DNA of 64,000 nt from Micromonospora sp. U21 (GCF_018070045.1 NZ_JAGPYK010000001.1:62001-126000), one strand, 5' to 3'. Counted from the first letter of the stretch, positions 46,991-55,881 are shown. The notes: generated from the letters alone by a model not told the origin. Made by a program: numbers and translations.

Positions 46991-47707
46991 GTGGAAACCC
47001 TGGCGATGCACATCTCGAACGGGATCATCGATGGTCCCGTCGCAGCGGTCTTCGCGGCGCTCGCCCTCGCCGCACTCACCGGCTGCGTCCTGCGCGGCCG
47101 GCGCGACCTGGACGACCGTCTGGCCCCGATGGCCGGCCTGGTGGCCGCGTTCATCTTCGCCGTCCAGATGCTCAACTTTCCGATCTTCACGGCGGGGGTG
47201 AGTGGGCACCTGCTCGGTGGTGCGCTCGCCGCGATGCTGGTCGGCCCGTGGGTCGGCGCGCTCTGCGTGTCGGTGGTGCTGGTCGTGCAGGCGCTGGTCT
47301 TCGGCGACGGGGGCGTGGCGATGCTCGGCCTCAACATCACCAACATGGCGCTGCTCGGCACCGCCGCGGCGTACGTGCTGATCGCGGTGCTGCTGCGGGT
47401 GCTGCCCCGCACGCCCGCCGGCCTGGCGGTCACCGGGTTCGTCGCCGCGATGCTCAGCGTGGTGGTCGCGTCCCAGGGCTTCGTCCTGCAGTACTGGCTG
47501 GGCGGCACCACCGACCTGGGCGGCAACCTGGCCGGGCTGGCCGGCACGATGGCCGGGGTCCACCTGCTGATCGGCATCGGCGAGGGCCTGATCACCGCCA
47601 CCACCGTGGTCACGGTGGCGAAGGTGCGTCCCGATCTCGTCTACGCGCTGCGCGGGCTGCGGCCCGCCACCGTACCCACCGTTCCTGCCGTCGGAGGTGT
47701 CCGATGA
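46991..47707 (+). CDS. cbiM: ECF transporter substrate-binding membrane protein CbiM/NikM
   Basis: 238 residues from GTG 46991 (four bases after GGGAGG) or 233 from ATG 47006. CbiM/NikM proteins bind Co2+ or Ni2+ through their free N-terminal Met-His, and MHISNGIIDG starts at the second site, so ATG 47006 is functionally preferred although its ribosome-binding site is poor. Six to seven membrane helices follow, with the conserved GVSGHLLGGALA. The Nur-like site upstream favours nickel. The stop overlaps the next gene (ATGA). Confidence 0.9.
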   Translation: METLAMHISNGIIDGPVAAVFAALALAALTGCVLRGRRDLDDRLAPMAGLVAAFIFAVQMLNFPIFTAGVSGHLLGGALAAMLVGPWVGALCVSVVLVVQALVFGDGGVAMLGLNITNMALLGTAAAYVLIAVLLRVLPRTPAGLAVTGFVAAMLSVVVASQGFVLQYWLGGTTDLGGNLAGLAGTMAGVHLLIGIGEGLITATTVVTVAKVRPDLVYALRGLRPATVPTVPAVGGVR

Positions 47708-48147
47708 AGAACCGCTCCTGGGCCTTCCTGGCCGGTGGCCTGCTGGTCGCCCTGCTGCTGGCGGGGGTGGTGAGCAACTACGCCTCGTCCCACCCGGACG
47801 GGCTGGACTCGTCGTTGCTGAAGGGGTGCACCGTCGACGCCGATGACAACATCGTCGGCGGAAGCTGCCCGGCACAGCAGGCCCGGGAGCACGAGCTGGG
47901 GGACAGCCCGCTCGCCGACTACGGGGTGCGGGGCGTGGAGAACGGCTTCCTCTCCACCGGTCTCTCCGGGGTGCTCGGCGTGCTGCTCACCTTCGCGGTC
48001 GGCGCTGGCGGCTTCTGGCTGCTGCGCCGCCGTGGCGCCACGTCGACCCCGAGCGACACGGCGACGCCCGTCGAGGGCGGGTCGCCGACCGACGCTGACG
48101 CGGCGACGTCCGGCGACGCCCGGCGCCGCGCCGGCGCGGCCGGCTGA
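47704..48147 (+). CDS. CbiN/NikN-like PDGLE-domain protein
   Basis: 147 residues from ATG 47704, overlapping cbiM by four bases. Two membrane helices (about 6-26 and 88-108) flank an extracytoplasmic segment with SSHPDGLDSSLLKG, the PDGLE signature of the small subunit needed for CbiM/NikM activity. A hydrophilic Thr/Ala/Asp-rich tail ends the protein. Confidence 0.88.
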   Translation: MKNRSWAFLAGGLLVALLLAGVVSNYASSHPDGLDSSLLKGCTVDADDNIVGGSCPAQQAREHELGDSPLADYGVRGVENGFLSTGLSGVLGVLLTFAVGAGGFWLLRRRGATSTPSDTATPVEGGSPTDADAATSGDARRRAGAAG

Positions 48148-48162
48148 GTCAGGGGTACGCGG

Positions 48163-48933
48163 ATGGGGGCCGGTCACGGGCACGTGCTGTACCGGGAGTC
48201 CGACTCGCCGGTGCACCGGCTTCCGCCCGAGGTCAAGATCGTGGCGATGGTGGTCTTCACGGTCGCCGTGGTGGCCACCCCGCGCGCCGCGTTCTGGGCC
48301 TTCGGCGCGTACGCCCTGCTGGTGGCGGCGGTGGCGGCGCTGGCCCGGGTGGGGCCGCGGTGGCTGCTCAGCCGGGCGCTGATCGAGCTGCCGTTCGTGC
48401 TGTTCGCCGTCGCGCTGCCGTTCCTCGGTGCCGGCGAGCGGGTCGACGTGCTGGGCCTGCGGCTGTCCGAGGACGGGCTGCACGGCGCGTGGAACATCGT
48501 GGCCAAGGGCACCCTGGGCGTCCTCGCCTCGCTGCTGCTCGCCGCGACCACCACCACCCGGGATCTGATCGTCGGGCTGGACCGGTTGCACTGCCCGCAG
48601 GTGCTCACCCAGATCGCCACGTTCATGCTGCGCTACCTCGACGTGCTGGTCGGCGAGGCGCGACGGATGCGGGTGGCCCGGATCTCCCGGGGTGACGATC
48701 CGCGTTTCCTGTGGCAGCTGCGGGGCTTCGCCGCCGGGATCGGGGCGCTGTTCCTGCGGGCCTTCGAACGCGGCGAGCGGGTCTACCTGGCGATGCTGTC
48801 CAGGGGCTACTCGGGGCGGATGCCCGAGGTGTGGCAGGGTGACGGCGCGGCGACCGCCGGCCAGTGGCTGGTCGCGGCGACCGTGCCGGTGGTGGCGGCC
48901 TCCATCGCCGCCACCGCCGTCGTGCTGACATGA
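48163..48933 (+). CDS. cbiQ: ECF transporter transmembrane protein CbiQ/NikQ (EcfT)
   Basis: 256 residues with four to five membrane helices. The cytoplasmic coupling helices carry the A-R-G type motifs (RMRVARISRGDD and ERVYLAMLSRGYSG) that dock on the ATPase. It is the T subunit linking the metal-binding CbiM to CbiO. The ATPase gene overlaps its stop by four bases. Confidence 0.92.
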   Translation: MGAGHGHVLYRESDSPVHRLPPEVKIVAMVVFTVAVVATPRAAFWAFGAYALLVAAVAALARVGPRWLLSRALIELPFVLFAVALPFLGAGERVDVLGLRLSEDGLHGAWNIVAKGTLGVLASLLLAATTTTRDLIVGLDRLHCPQVLTQIATFMLRYLDVLVGEARRMRVARISRGDDPRFLWQLRGFAAGIGALFLRAFERGERVYLAMLSRGYSGRMPEVWQGDGAATAGQWLVAATVPVVAASIAATAVVLT

Positions 48934-49688
48934 TCGGTGTCGTGCAGACCGCTGTCTCGCTGGACGTTCGTGGCGTTCGGTACGCGTACCCGGACGGGCA
49001 TGTCGCCCTGCACGGGGTGGACCTGACGGTGCCGCGCGGGGACCGGGTGGCGCTGCTCGGGCCCAATGGCGCCGGTAAGACCACGCTGGTGCTGCACCTC
49101 AACGGCATCCTCACCCCGACCGGGGGCAGCGTGAGCGTCGGCGGCCTGACCGTGACGCCGGACCGGGCCACCCTGTCCGAGGTGCGTCGCCGGGTGGGCA
49201 TCGTCTTTCAGGACCCCGACGACCAGCTCTTCCTGCCCACCGTGGCGGAGGACGTCGCGTTCGGGCCGGCCAACCTGGGCCTGCGCGGGGCGGAGTTGGC
49301 CGCCCGGGTGGACGAGGCGCTCGCCGCGGTGGGGATGAGCGAGCACCGGGACCGGGCGCCGCAGCACCTTTCCTTCGGTCAGCGCCGCCGGGTGGCGGTG
49401 GCCACCGTGCTCGCCATGCACCCGGAGATCCTGGTGCTGGACGAGCCGTCGTCGAACCTGGACCCGGCGGCACGGCGTGAGCTGGCCGAGATTCTGCGGG
49501 AGCTGCCGGTGACGCTGCTGATGGTCACGCACGACCTGCCGTACGCGGCGGAGCTGTGTCAGCGCTCGGTGATCCTGGACGGTGGCCGGATCGTCGCCGA
49601 TGCCCCCACCCTGGACCTGCTGGCCGACTCCACGCTCCTCGCCCGCCACCGCCTGGAACTCCCGTACGGCTTCGCCCCGCGCCACTGA
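48930..49688 (+). CDS. cbiO: ECF transporter ATPase CbiO/NikO
   Basis: 252 residues from ATG 48930 (ATGA overlap). It is an ABC ATPase with Walker A GPNGAGKTT, Q-loop VFQDPDDQLF, signature LSFGQRRRVAVA (LSGGQ variant), Walker B ILVLDEPSSNLDP and switch His in VTHDLP. It powers metal uptake by the preceding subunits. It ends the operon. Confidence 0.95.
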   Translation: MIGVVQTAVSLDVRGVRYAYPDGHVALHGVDLTVPRGDRVALLGPNGAGKTTLVLHLNGILTPTGGSVSVGGLTVTPDRATLSEVRRRVGIVFQDPDDQLFLPTVAEDVAFGPANLGLRGAELAARVDEALAAVGMSEHRDRAPQHLSFGQRRRVAVATVLAMHPEILVLDEPSSNLDPAARRELAEILRELPVTLLMVTHDLPYAAELCQRSVILDGGRIVADAPTLDLLADSTLLARHRLELPYGFAPRH

Positions 49689-49698
49689 CCGGCGCGGG

Positions 49699-50775
49699 TC
49701 AGGTCCCGGCGGGGGTGGGGGTTCGGGAGGCGGCGTGCAGGCGGAGGACGCCGGCGGCGGTCGCGCCGGCGCCGGTGATCAGCACCAGAGCCACCATGAC
49801 CCGGGCGACCTCGGCCGGCCAGGGCACTGGCGCGACGGACCGGGCGAACACCGCGGCGTTCGCCACCCCGGCGAAGAGCGCCAGGCAGGCCCCGGCCAGC
49901 GCCACCGCGAAGTCGGCGGCCGGGCGGCGGGCCAGCGCGTAGCAACCGGCGGCGATCGCGCCGAGGCCGGTGAGCAGCGACCAGACCTGCCCGGACAGCA
50001 GCCCGACCAGCACCCCACCCAGTCCCTGGGCGCCGGCGTCCAGTTCCCGGCCCACCGGGTAGAGCACGGCGACGGCGCCGCCGGCGATCAGCAGCACGCC
50101 CAACGCGGTCAGCGCGCGGGCGCCGGCCGGCGCGGCGGCGGCGAGCAGGCCGAGCGCGCCCACCGCGAGCAGGCCCACGATGGTCACCGCCCACCAGGTG
50201 TACGCGTCGGGTGGCGGCAGCCAGTCCAGCGTGCCGCGGATCTGTACCGGGTCGGCGCCGTCGTGCAGCGGGATCGTCCAGTCCCGGACGCGGTGCTCGC
50301 GGTCCGGCGCGGCGCGTACCGCGTCCGGCGGCGTCGGCTCCCGCCACAGCGCGCGCTGGTCGTGCCAGCGCACCGTGGTCCCGTCGGCGATCCGCCGCCA
50401 GGACGGGGCGGCCGCCGGGTCGGCCTCGGCGGGCAGCGCGGTGTCCCCGGCGATGGTGCGGTTCAGGTACGTGGCGGGGGAGCGGGTGTTCTCGAAGACC
50501 CCGTCCGGGCCGACCCGCAGGTACGGCTCACCGGAGTAGCCGATCACCTCGATCGGGCGGCCGGTGCGGTTGGTCAGCTCCAGCCGGGCGCCCGCCTCGA
50601 CCACCCGTACCTCCAGCCCGGGCCGGGCCGGGGTGACGCCGGTGGTCCGGGTGCGGTAGTCGGTGCCGTCCGGGGCGTCGGCGCCGTGCGCGGCGGCGGG
50701 TGCCGCGGTGAGCAGGGTGGCCGCGCAGGCGGCGGTGGCGACCAGGCCGGCGCGGGCCAGCAGGGTACGGATCAC
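49699..50775 (-). CDS. conserved actinobacterial membrane protein with extracytoplasmic N-domain
   Basis: 358 residues from GTG 50775, which overlaps the upstream DsbA-like stop (GTGA). A signal peptide ends near AAAHG, followed by an extracytoplasmic domain of about 180 residues (LEVRVVEAGARLELTNRTGRPIEVIGYSGEPYLRV) and six membrane helices. Function is unknown. Proteins of this type are found with copper and envelope thiol genes. Here the operon is ECF sigma, MauE-like, DsbA-like, then this gene, with a CopC-CopD fusion on the opposite strand nearby. Confidence 0.7.
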   Translation of the reverse strand: MIRTLLARAGLVATAACAATLLTAAPAAAHGADAPDGTDYRTRTTGVTPARPGLEVRVVEAGARLELTNRTGRPIEVIGYSGEPYLRVGPDGVFENTRSPATYLNRTIAGDTALPAEADPAAAPSWRRIADGTTVRWHDQRALWREPTPPDAVRAAPDREHRVRDWTIPLHDGADPVQIRGTLDWLPPPDAYTWWAVTIVGLLAVGALGLLAAAAPAGARALTALGVLLIAGGAVAVLYPVGRELDAGAQGLGGVLVGLLSGQVWSLLTGLGAIAAGCYALARRPAADFAVALAGACLALFAGVANAAVFARSVAPVPWPAEVARVMVALVLITGAGATAAGVLRLHAASRTPTPAGT

Positions 50776-51488
50776 TTGCCGGCCGCCGCCACGGCCGCGG
50801 TGAGGCCCTGCGGGCTGCGGTCGGCGAGCGGCTGACCGTTGACCAGGATGGTCGGTGTGCCGGTGACGTCGCTGCGGCTCGCCTCGTCGGTGACGTGCTC
50901 GGTCCACGTCTGGTACGTGCGGTCCTTGACGCAGACACCGAACGAACCCCGGTCGAGCCCCACCCCGGCGCCGATGTCGATCAACTCGTCGTCGGTGAGC
51001 CCGGCGCTGCCTTCCGGCGGCTGCCTGTCGAAGAGCGCCTTGGCGTACTCGCGGAACTTGCCGCCGGCCGCGGCGCAGCCGGAGGCGGCCGAGGAGCGGG
51101 TGGAGTACTCGGTGGTGGAGAAGCGGTTGAGGTACGCCACCGGGTGGTAGACGACCTTCGCCTTGTTCTCGGCCACCAACTGCTCCAGGGTCGTCCCGCT
51201 GGTCTGCTCGAACTGTTTGCAGGCCGGGCAGAGGAAGTCCTCGTAGACGTCGACGGTGACCGGTCCGCCGCCGGTGACGATGCCGGTGCCGTCCGCGTTG
51301 GCTCCCGGCGGCGTGGTGAAGTCGTCCGAGCGCTGGCTGGACCAGACGCTCCAGCCGATCAGGCCGGCGATGACCAGCACGGCGACCGCGGCGGCGGAGA
51401 CCCAGATGGTGCGGCGGCGACGCCGTTCGCGGGCCAGCTGCTGGCGGACCACCCGGGCCGCGTCCCGCTGCCCCTTGCGACTACTCAT
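50772..51488 (-). CDS. membrane-anchored DsbA-like thiol-disulfide oxidoreductase
   Basis: 238 residues from ATG 51488. A basic cytoplasmic N-terminus and one membrane helix (about 28-50) lead to an extracytoplasmic thioredoxin fold with active site FLCPACKQF (Cys87, Cys90), cis-Pro loop VTGTPTILVNG, and two further Cys in the helical insert. It probably forms or isomerises disulfides in exported proteins. It overlaps the MauE-like gene by eight bases; the MauE/DsbA pairing suggests a linked redox function. Confidence 0.9.
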   Translation of the reverse strand: MSSRKGQRDAARVVRQQLARERRRRRTIWVSAAAVAVLVIAGLIGWSVWSSQRSDDFTTPPGANADGTGIVTGGGPVTVDVYEDFLCPACKQFEQTSGTTLEQLVAENKAKVVYHPVAYLNRFSTTEYSTRSSAASGCAAAGGKFREYAKALFDRQPPEGSAGLTDDELIDIGAGVGLDRGSFGVCVKDRTYQTWTEHVTDEASRSDVTGTPTILVNGQPLADRSPQGLTAAVAAAGK

Positions 51489-52005
51489 CCTCGTCCTCCA
51501 CGGCGGGTTCACCGGACAACCACCCGTCCACCGAGACGGGCGTACGCGGCCAGATCAGTAGAAAACCGGCCAGCACCAAGAATCCCAGGTCGCGCAGGAT
51601 CTCCGGGAGGTAACTGGGTGCCTGCCCCTCGGCGAGCTGCCCACCGCTGCCGAAGCAGCCGCAGTCGATGGCCAGGCCACGCGCCCAGGCCGAGGCGATC
51701 CCCGCGATGAAGACCACCAGCAGCGCGGCCGAGACTCCCGCGCTGAGCCGGGTGGCCAGGCCGAGCAACAGCAGCACGCCCAGCGCCAACTCGACGAAGG
51801 GCAGCGCGGCACCGACCACGGTCGCCACGTCGTACGGCAGCACCTGGTAGGCGTTCACGGCCCGGCCGGAGGCGGCCAGGTCGCCGACCTTCGACGCGCC
51901 GGCGACCAGCCAGACGGCGGCGAGGCCGAGTCGGGCCGCGACGCCGAGCCAGGGCCGGCCGGCGGCCCAGCGACCGGCGTGGGTGGAAGGTGCTGTCACG
52001 GTCAT
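51481..52005 (-). CDS. MauE/DoxX-family membrane protein
   Basis: 174 residues with four membrane helices. GLAIDCGCFGSGGQL holds a Cys-Gly-Cys pair in the loop typical of MauE-like redox membrane proteins, which support disulfide formation in exported enzymes. ATG 52005 starts where family homology begins; the frame is open upstream only through the sigma gene's shadow. It lies 32 bases after the sigma gene and overlaps the DsbA-like gene. Confidence 0.85.
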   Translation of the reverse strand: MTVTAPSTHAGRWAAGRPWLGVAARLGLAAVWLVAGASKVGDLAASGRAVNAYQVLPYDVATVVGAALPFVELALGVLLLLGLATRLSAGVSAALLVVFIAGIASAWARGLAIDCGCFGSGGQLAEGQAPSYLPEILRDLGFLVLAGFLLIWPRTPVSVDGWLSGEPAVEDEDE

Positions 52006-52037
52006 TGGTCGTCCCGTCTCCACCGGAAGTTCCCGGC

Positions 52038-52628
52038 TCAGCCGGTCAGGGCGTCGCCGACCGCCTCGACCAGCTCGTCGCGGGCCCGGGCGACCCGGGA
52101 TCGGATGGTGCCCACCGGCACCCCCTCGACGGCGGCGGCCTCGGCGTACGACAGGCCGAGCAGCTGCGTGAGCACGAACGCGGCCCGCCGCTCGGCGCTC
52201 AACCGGCGAACCAGGTCGGCGGCGCCGAGCTGCCCGGCCGGGTCCGGGTGCGGCCGGTCGGTGTACGCGTTCGCCGCGAGCCGGTCGTCCAGCCGGCGGC
52301 GGCGGATCACCGTGCGCAGGTGGTCGGCGCAGGCCCGCCGGGCGATGCCGAGCAGCCAGGTACGGGCGCTGGAGCGACCCTCGAACGCCGGCAGCGACCG
52401 GAACGCCCGCAGGTACGTCTCCTGCGTCAGATCGTCGGCGCTGTCCGGGTCGACCAGGGCGGCGACGAAGCGCCAGACCTCGACCTGGGTCAGCCGGACG
52501 AACGCGGCCTGGGCGGTCGGGTCGCCGTCGCGCGCGGTCAACGCCCACTCGGTGGCCGGATCCCGGGCGACGCCACCGGCCGGGTCGGCCGGACCGGCGG
52601 CACCGGTGTCACGCGGGACGGGGATCAC
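52038..52628 (-). CDS. ECF RNA polymerase sigma factor
   Basis: 196 residues from GTG 52628. Sigma region 2 (AFVRLTQVEVWRFVAALV, DDLTQETYLRAFRSL, ARTWLLGIARRACADHLR) and region 4 (LLGLSYAEAAAVEGVPVGTIRSRVARARDEL) are complete. It heads a minus-strand operon with MauE- and DsbA-like genes and is divergent from a zinc anti-sigma gene, its probable partner. The likely stimulus is envelope redox or metal stress. Confidence 0.94.
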   Translation of the reverse strand: MIPVPRDTGAAGPADPAGGVARDPATEWALTARDGDPTAQAAFVRLTQVEVWRFVAALVDPDSADDLTQETYLRAFRSLPAFEGRSSARTWLLGIARRACADHLRTVIRRRRLDDRLAANAYTDRPHPDPAGQLGAADLVRRLSAERRAAFVLTQLLGLSYAEAAAVEGVPVGTIRSRVARARDELVEAVGDALTG

Positions 52629-52700
52629 GACAAACCAGGTTACGCGGCGCCCGGCGCGCCGGCAGAGTCCTTCGACCCCTGGATGTTCTGCGCCACGTCG

Positions 52701-52726
52701 GGAACTTTTCCCCGCCATGGGCCGAC
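52701..52726 (+). promoter_or_regulatory. candidate ECF-type promoter of the anti-sigma gene
   Basis: GGAAC (52701-52705), a 17-base spacer and CGAC (52723-52726) fit the GGAAC-N16/17-CGTC type of ECF promoters. The anti-sigma ATG is only nine bases past the -10, so the mRNA would be leaderless. GGGAA-CTT-TTCCC here is also an inverted repeat. Confidence 0.5.
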
Positions 52727-52735
52727 TACCCCGTC

Positions 52736-53371
52736 ATGATTTGCGACCACGTACGCGCGGCGCTGTCGGCGCGCCTGGACGGGGAGGACCCGCAGGCGTC
52801 CCCGGCGGCGCTGGACGCGCACACCGCCACCTGCGCCGGCTGCCGCGCCTGGCTGGCCCGCGCCGAGCAGGTGACCCGGCTGGTCCGGGTGCAGCCGGTG
52901 GAGGTGCCCGACCTCACCGCGGCGGTGCTGGCCGCGGTCGCCGCCGATCCCGCCCACCGAAGCCCGGCCGCCGTCCGGCGGGCCCGCCGACAGGTGCTGC
53001 GGATCGCGGTGGCGGTTGCCGCGGTGGCGCAGTTGGCCATCGCGCTGCCGATCCTGTTCGCCGGGCTCGGCGTGTCGGTGGACCCGCACACCAGCCGGGA
53101 GATGGCCTCGTTCGACGTGGCGCTGGCGGTGGGTTTCGCACTGGCCGCCTGGCGGCCCGAGCGGGCCCGGGCCTTCCTTCCGGTGGCCCTGGTGCTGGCG
53201 GTCTGCCTGGCCGGCACGAGTGTGGTGGACATCGCCAACTCGACCACCGCGCTGGTGCACGAGGTCGGCCACCTTGCCGCCGTGGTCCAGGCGGGGCTGT
53301 TGTGGGCGCTGGGTCGCAGCGGCGGAGAAGACCGGCCGCTCACTCCGACGCTGGCGGCAGGGCGCGGGTGA
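52736..53371 (+). CDS. zinc-finger (zf-HC2) anti-sigma factor, membrane-bound
   Basis: 211 residues. The N-terminal zf-HC2 motif is Cys3 plus H-x3-C-x2-C in AHTATCAGCRAW, the zinc anti-sigma signature. The C-terminal half has about four to five membrane helices with HEVGHLAAVVQ between them. It probably holds the divergent ECF sigma factor at the membrane until a redox or metal signal. The start is close to the candidate promoter, with no ribosome-binding site visible. Confidence 0.88.
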   Translation: MICDHVRAALSARLDGEDPQASPAALDAHTATCAGCRAWLARAEQVTRLVRVQPVEVPDLTAAVLAAVAADPAHRSPAAVRRARRQVLRIAVAVAAVAQLAIALPILFAGLGVSVDPHTSREMASFDVALAVGFALAAWRPERARAFLPVALVLAVCLAGTSVVDIANSTTALVHEVGHLAAVVQAGLLWALGRSGGEDRPLTPTLAAGRG

Positions 53372-53418
53372 GCCGCCCGACCGACTCGGGTCGCCGGGAT
53401 CCACTCCGGTCGGCGAGC

Positions 53419-55086
53419 ATGGCGGGCATGATTGTCGCCCCCCGCCGCTGGCTCGCCCGACTGGCCGCCGTCGCCGGCCTCCTGGTCACCGTCGTCGCCC
53501 TGCTGATCGCCCCGGCCACCCCGGCCAGCGCGCACGCCGTGCTGCAGAGCAGCAGCCCGGCCGCCTCGTCGGTGGTGCCGAGCGGGCCGGCCGAGGTGGT
53601 CCTCACGTTCAGTGAGTCGGTCCGCAAGGTTCCCGGCAAGATCCGCGTCATCGCACCGGACGGCTCCCGGGCCGACCGGGGTGAGCCGAGCTTCGACGGC
53701 GCCGCCGTGACCATCCCGGTCGATCCGGCCGGTGAGCGCGGCACCTACCTGGTCAGCTTCCGGGTGATCTCCGCCGACAGCCACCCGGTCTCCGGCGCGT
53801 TCACCTACTCGGTCGGCGCGCCCTCGACACCGCCGGTCGACTCCGGTGACGACAGCCGGGCCAACCCGGTGGTCGGCAACGGGGTGAAGGTGGCCCGTTT
53901 CCTCGGGTACGCCGGCCTGGTGCTGCTGGTCGGGCCGGCGCTGGTGCTCGCCGCGCTGTGGCCACGACGGCTGTCCCGGCGGGGACCGGCCCGCCTGGCC
54001 TGGACCGGCCTCGGTCTGGTGGCGGTCGCCACCCTCGCCGACCTGTGGCTGCAGGTGCCCTACACCGCTGGCGGCGGCCTCTTCGAGGTGACCGGCGAGG
54101 GGTTCGGCAGCGTGTTCGGCAGCGCCTTCGGCGCCGCCCACCTGGTCCGGCTCGGCCTGCTGGCGGCCGCGGCGTTCCTGCTCCGGCCGCTGCTGACCCG
54201 GCCGTCCGGGCGCACCGACGGCATCATGCTGGCCGTGCTCGGCGGGGCGGCCCTGCTGACCTGGCCGCTGGCCGGGCACCCGGCGGCCTCCCCGGCCCCG
54301 GCGGTCTCCGTGGTGGTCGACGCGGTCCACCTGGGCAGCATGGCCGTCTGGCTGGGTGGCCTGCTGATGCTCGCGGGCTTCCTGCTGCGCCAGGCCGACG
54401 AGCGGGAGTTGGGCGCGATCCTGCCGATCTGGTCGCGCTGGGCGGCGCTCGCCGTCTCGGCGTTGCTGTTGGCCGGCACCGTCCAGGCGCTGATCGAGGT
54501 GGCCACCTTCGACGCCCTGGTCAACACCACGTACGGGCGGCTGCTGTTGGCCAAGATCGGGCTGTTCGCGCTGGTGATCGCCGTGGCCGCGTACTCCCGG
54601 CAGTTGGTGCGCCGGCGCACCGCGGCGCAGCGGCCCGTGCCGGTGCGCCGGGCGGTCCTGGTGGAGCTGGCCGTCACCGTCGTGGTGCTGGGCCTGTCCG
54701 CGACCCTGGTGCAGACCACGCCCGCCCGGACCGCCGTGGCCGAGCCGTCCGGCACCCAGGCCGGTCTCTTCTCCACCACCCTGACCAGCCCGCTCTTCAC
54801 CCTCCAGGTCGAACTGGACCCGGCCGAGCGGGGCAACAACTCGATGCACCTGTACGCGTACGGCAAGGACGACAACCAGCCGCTGCCGGTGGCGGAGTGG
54901 CGGGCGACCGCCGCGCTGCCCTCGGCCGGGATCGAGCCGATCGAGGTCCCGTTGCTGCCGCTGACCGACAACCACGCCTACGGGGACGTCAGCCTGCCGG
55001 CCGCCGGCGACTGGCAACTGAAGATCACCGTTCGCACGTCCGACATCGACCAGGCCACGGTGACCGCCACCGTGCCCATCCGTTAG
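53419..55086 (+). CDS. CopC-CopD fusion copper protein (YcnJ-like)
   Basis: 555 residues from ATG 53419 (ATG 53428 also possible). The signal peptide ends at ASA, leaving His39 as the mature N-terminus, a Cu2+ ligand in CopC domains. ISADSHPVSGAFTYSV carries the conserved Asp and His. The CopD part has eight to nine membrane helices, with GHPAASPAP and VDAVHLGSMAVWLGG. A soluble C-terminal beta domain follows the last helix. It takes up or delivers copper at the membrane. The next gene, YcnI-like, is a usual partner. Confidence 0.92.
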   Translation: MAGMIVAPRRWLARLAAVAGLLVTVVALLIAPATPASAHAVLQSSSPAASSVVPSGPAEVVLTFSESVRKVPGKIRVIAPDGSRADRGEPSFDGAAVTIPVDPAGERGTYLVSFRVISADSHPVSGAFTYSVGAPSTPPVDSGDDSRANPVVGNGVKVARFLGYAGLVLLVGPALVLAALWPRRLSRRGPARLAWTGLGLVAVATLADLWLQVPYTAGGGLFEVTGEGFGSVFGSAFGAAHLVRLGLLAAAAFLLRPLLTRPSGRTDGIMLAVLGGAALLTWPLAGHPAASPAPAVSVVVDAVHLGSMAVWLGGLLMLAGFLLRQADERELGAILPIWSRWAALAVSALLLAGTVQALIEVATFDALVNTTYGRLLLAKIGLFALVIAVAAYSRQLVRRRTAAQRPVPVRRAVLVELAVTVVVLGLSATLVQTTPARTAVAEPSGTQAGLFSTTLTSPLFTLQVELDPAERGNNSMHLYAYGKDDNQPLPVAEWRATAALPSAGIEPIEVPLLPLTDNHAYGDVSLPAAGDWQLKITVRTSDIDQATVTATVPIR

Positions 55087-55103
55087 AGAGGTTCCCGAAA
55101 CCC

Positions 55104-55835
55104 ATGACCCGTCTCCGGCGTACCGCCACCGCCGCCACCGCCCTGGCGTTCACCGCCGTCGCGACCGCCGTGCTCGGCTTCGCCGGGCCGGCCTCCGCCC
55201 ACGTCACGGTGAACCCGAAGGAAGCGACCCAGGGCGGCTACGCCCGGGTGGCCTTCCGCGTGCCCAACGAGAGCGACACCGCGTCGACCACCAAGCTGGA
55301 GGTGGTGCTGCCGGAGAACGCTCCGATCGGCTCGGTGTCGACCATGCCGGTGCCCGGCTGGACCCTGGCGGTGGAGAAGCGCAAGGTCGACCCGCCGATC
55401 GAGGTGCACGGCAGCCCGATCACCGAGGCGGTGGCCAAGCTCACCTGGACGGCCACCGGCGACGCGGCGGTGAAGCCCGGCCAGTTCCAGGAATTCCCCG
55501 TCTCGATGGGTCCGTTGCCGAAGGTCGACTCGATGGTCTTCAAGACCCTGCAGACCTACTCGGACGGCAACGTGGTGCGCTGGATCGACGAGCCGACCCC
55601 GGGCGGCGAGGAGCCGGAGCACCCGGCGCCGGTGCTCGCCCTGACCGCCGCGGCGCCCTCGGCGTCCGCCGCGCCGGCCGCGGCAGCCGTCGCGACGACC
55701 GACGATGACGACGATGAGGGCGAGGGCACCGCGGTCGGCCTCGGCGTCGCCGGTCTGGTCGCCGGCCTCGCCGGTCTGGTGCTGGGCGGGCTGGCGTTCG
55801 CCCGGACCCGTCGGGAGCCGGTCACCAAGTCCTGA
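55104..55835 (+). CDS. YcnI-like copper-binding protein (DUF1775)
   Basis: 243 residues. The signal peptide ends at SA(32), leaving His33 of HVTVNPKEATQGGYA at the mature N-terminus, the mono-histidine Cu2+ site of YcnI with the following Glu. The DUF1775 fold (RVAFRVPNESDTASTTKLEVVLP, VPGWTL, GQFQEFPVS) is followed by an Ala/Asp-rich linker and a C-terminal membrane helix with an Arg-rich end. It likely works with the CopC-CopD protein 17 bases upstream. A hairpin terminator follows. Confidence 0.93.
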   Translation: MTRLRRTATAATALAFTAVATAVLGFAGPASAHVTVNPKEATQGGYARVAFRVPNESDTASTTKLEVVLPENAPIGSVSTMPVPGWTLAVEKRKVDPPIEVHGSPITEAVAKLTWTATGDAAVKPGQFQEFPVSMGPLPKVDSMVFKTLQTYSDGNVVRWIDEPTPGGEEPEHPAPVLALTAAAPSASAAPAAAAVATTDDDDDEGEGTAVGLGVAGLVAGLAGLVLGGLAFARTRREPVTKS

Positions 55836-55850
55836 CCCCACCGCACACCC

Positions 55851-55881
55851 GCTGGCTCGCCGGGAAATCCGGCGAGCCAGC
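55851..55881 (+). terminator. terminator after ycnI
   Basis: A perfect 13-bp stem, GCTGGCTCGCCGG (55851-55863) with CCGGCGAGCCAGC (55869-55881) and loop GAAAT, 15 bases after the stop. Confidence 0.85.

Noticed and set aside
51979..53418. Long upstream extension of the CopC-CopD frame
   Set aside because: It only reads through the sigma and anti-sigma genes in a wrong frame; a clear signal peptide begins at 53419/53428.
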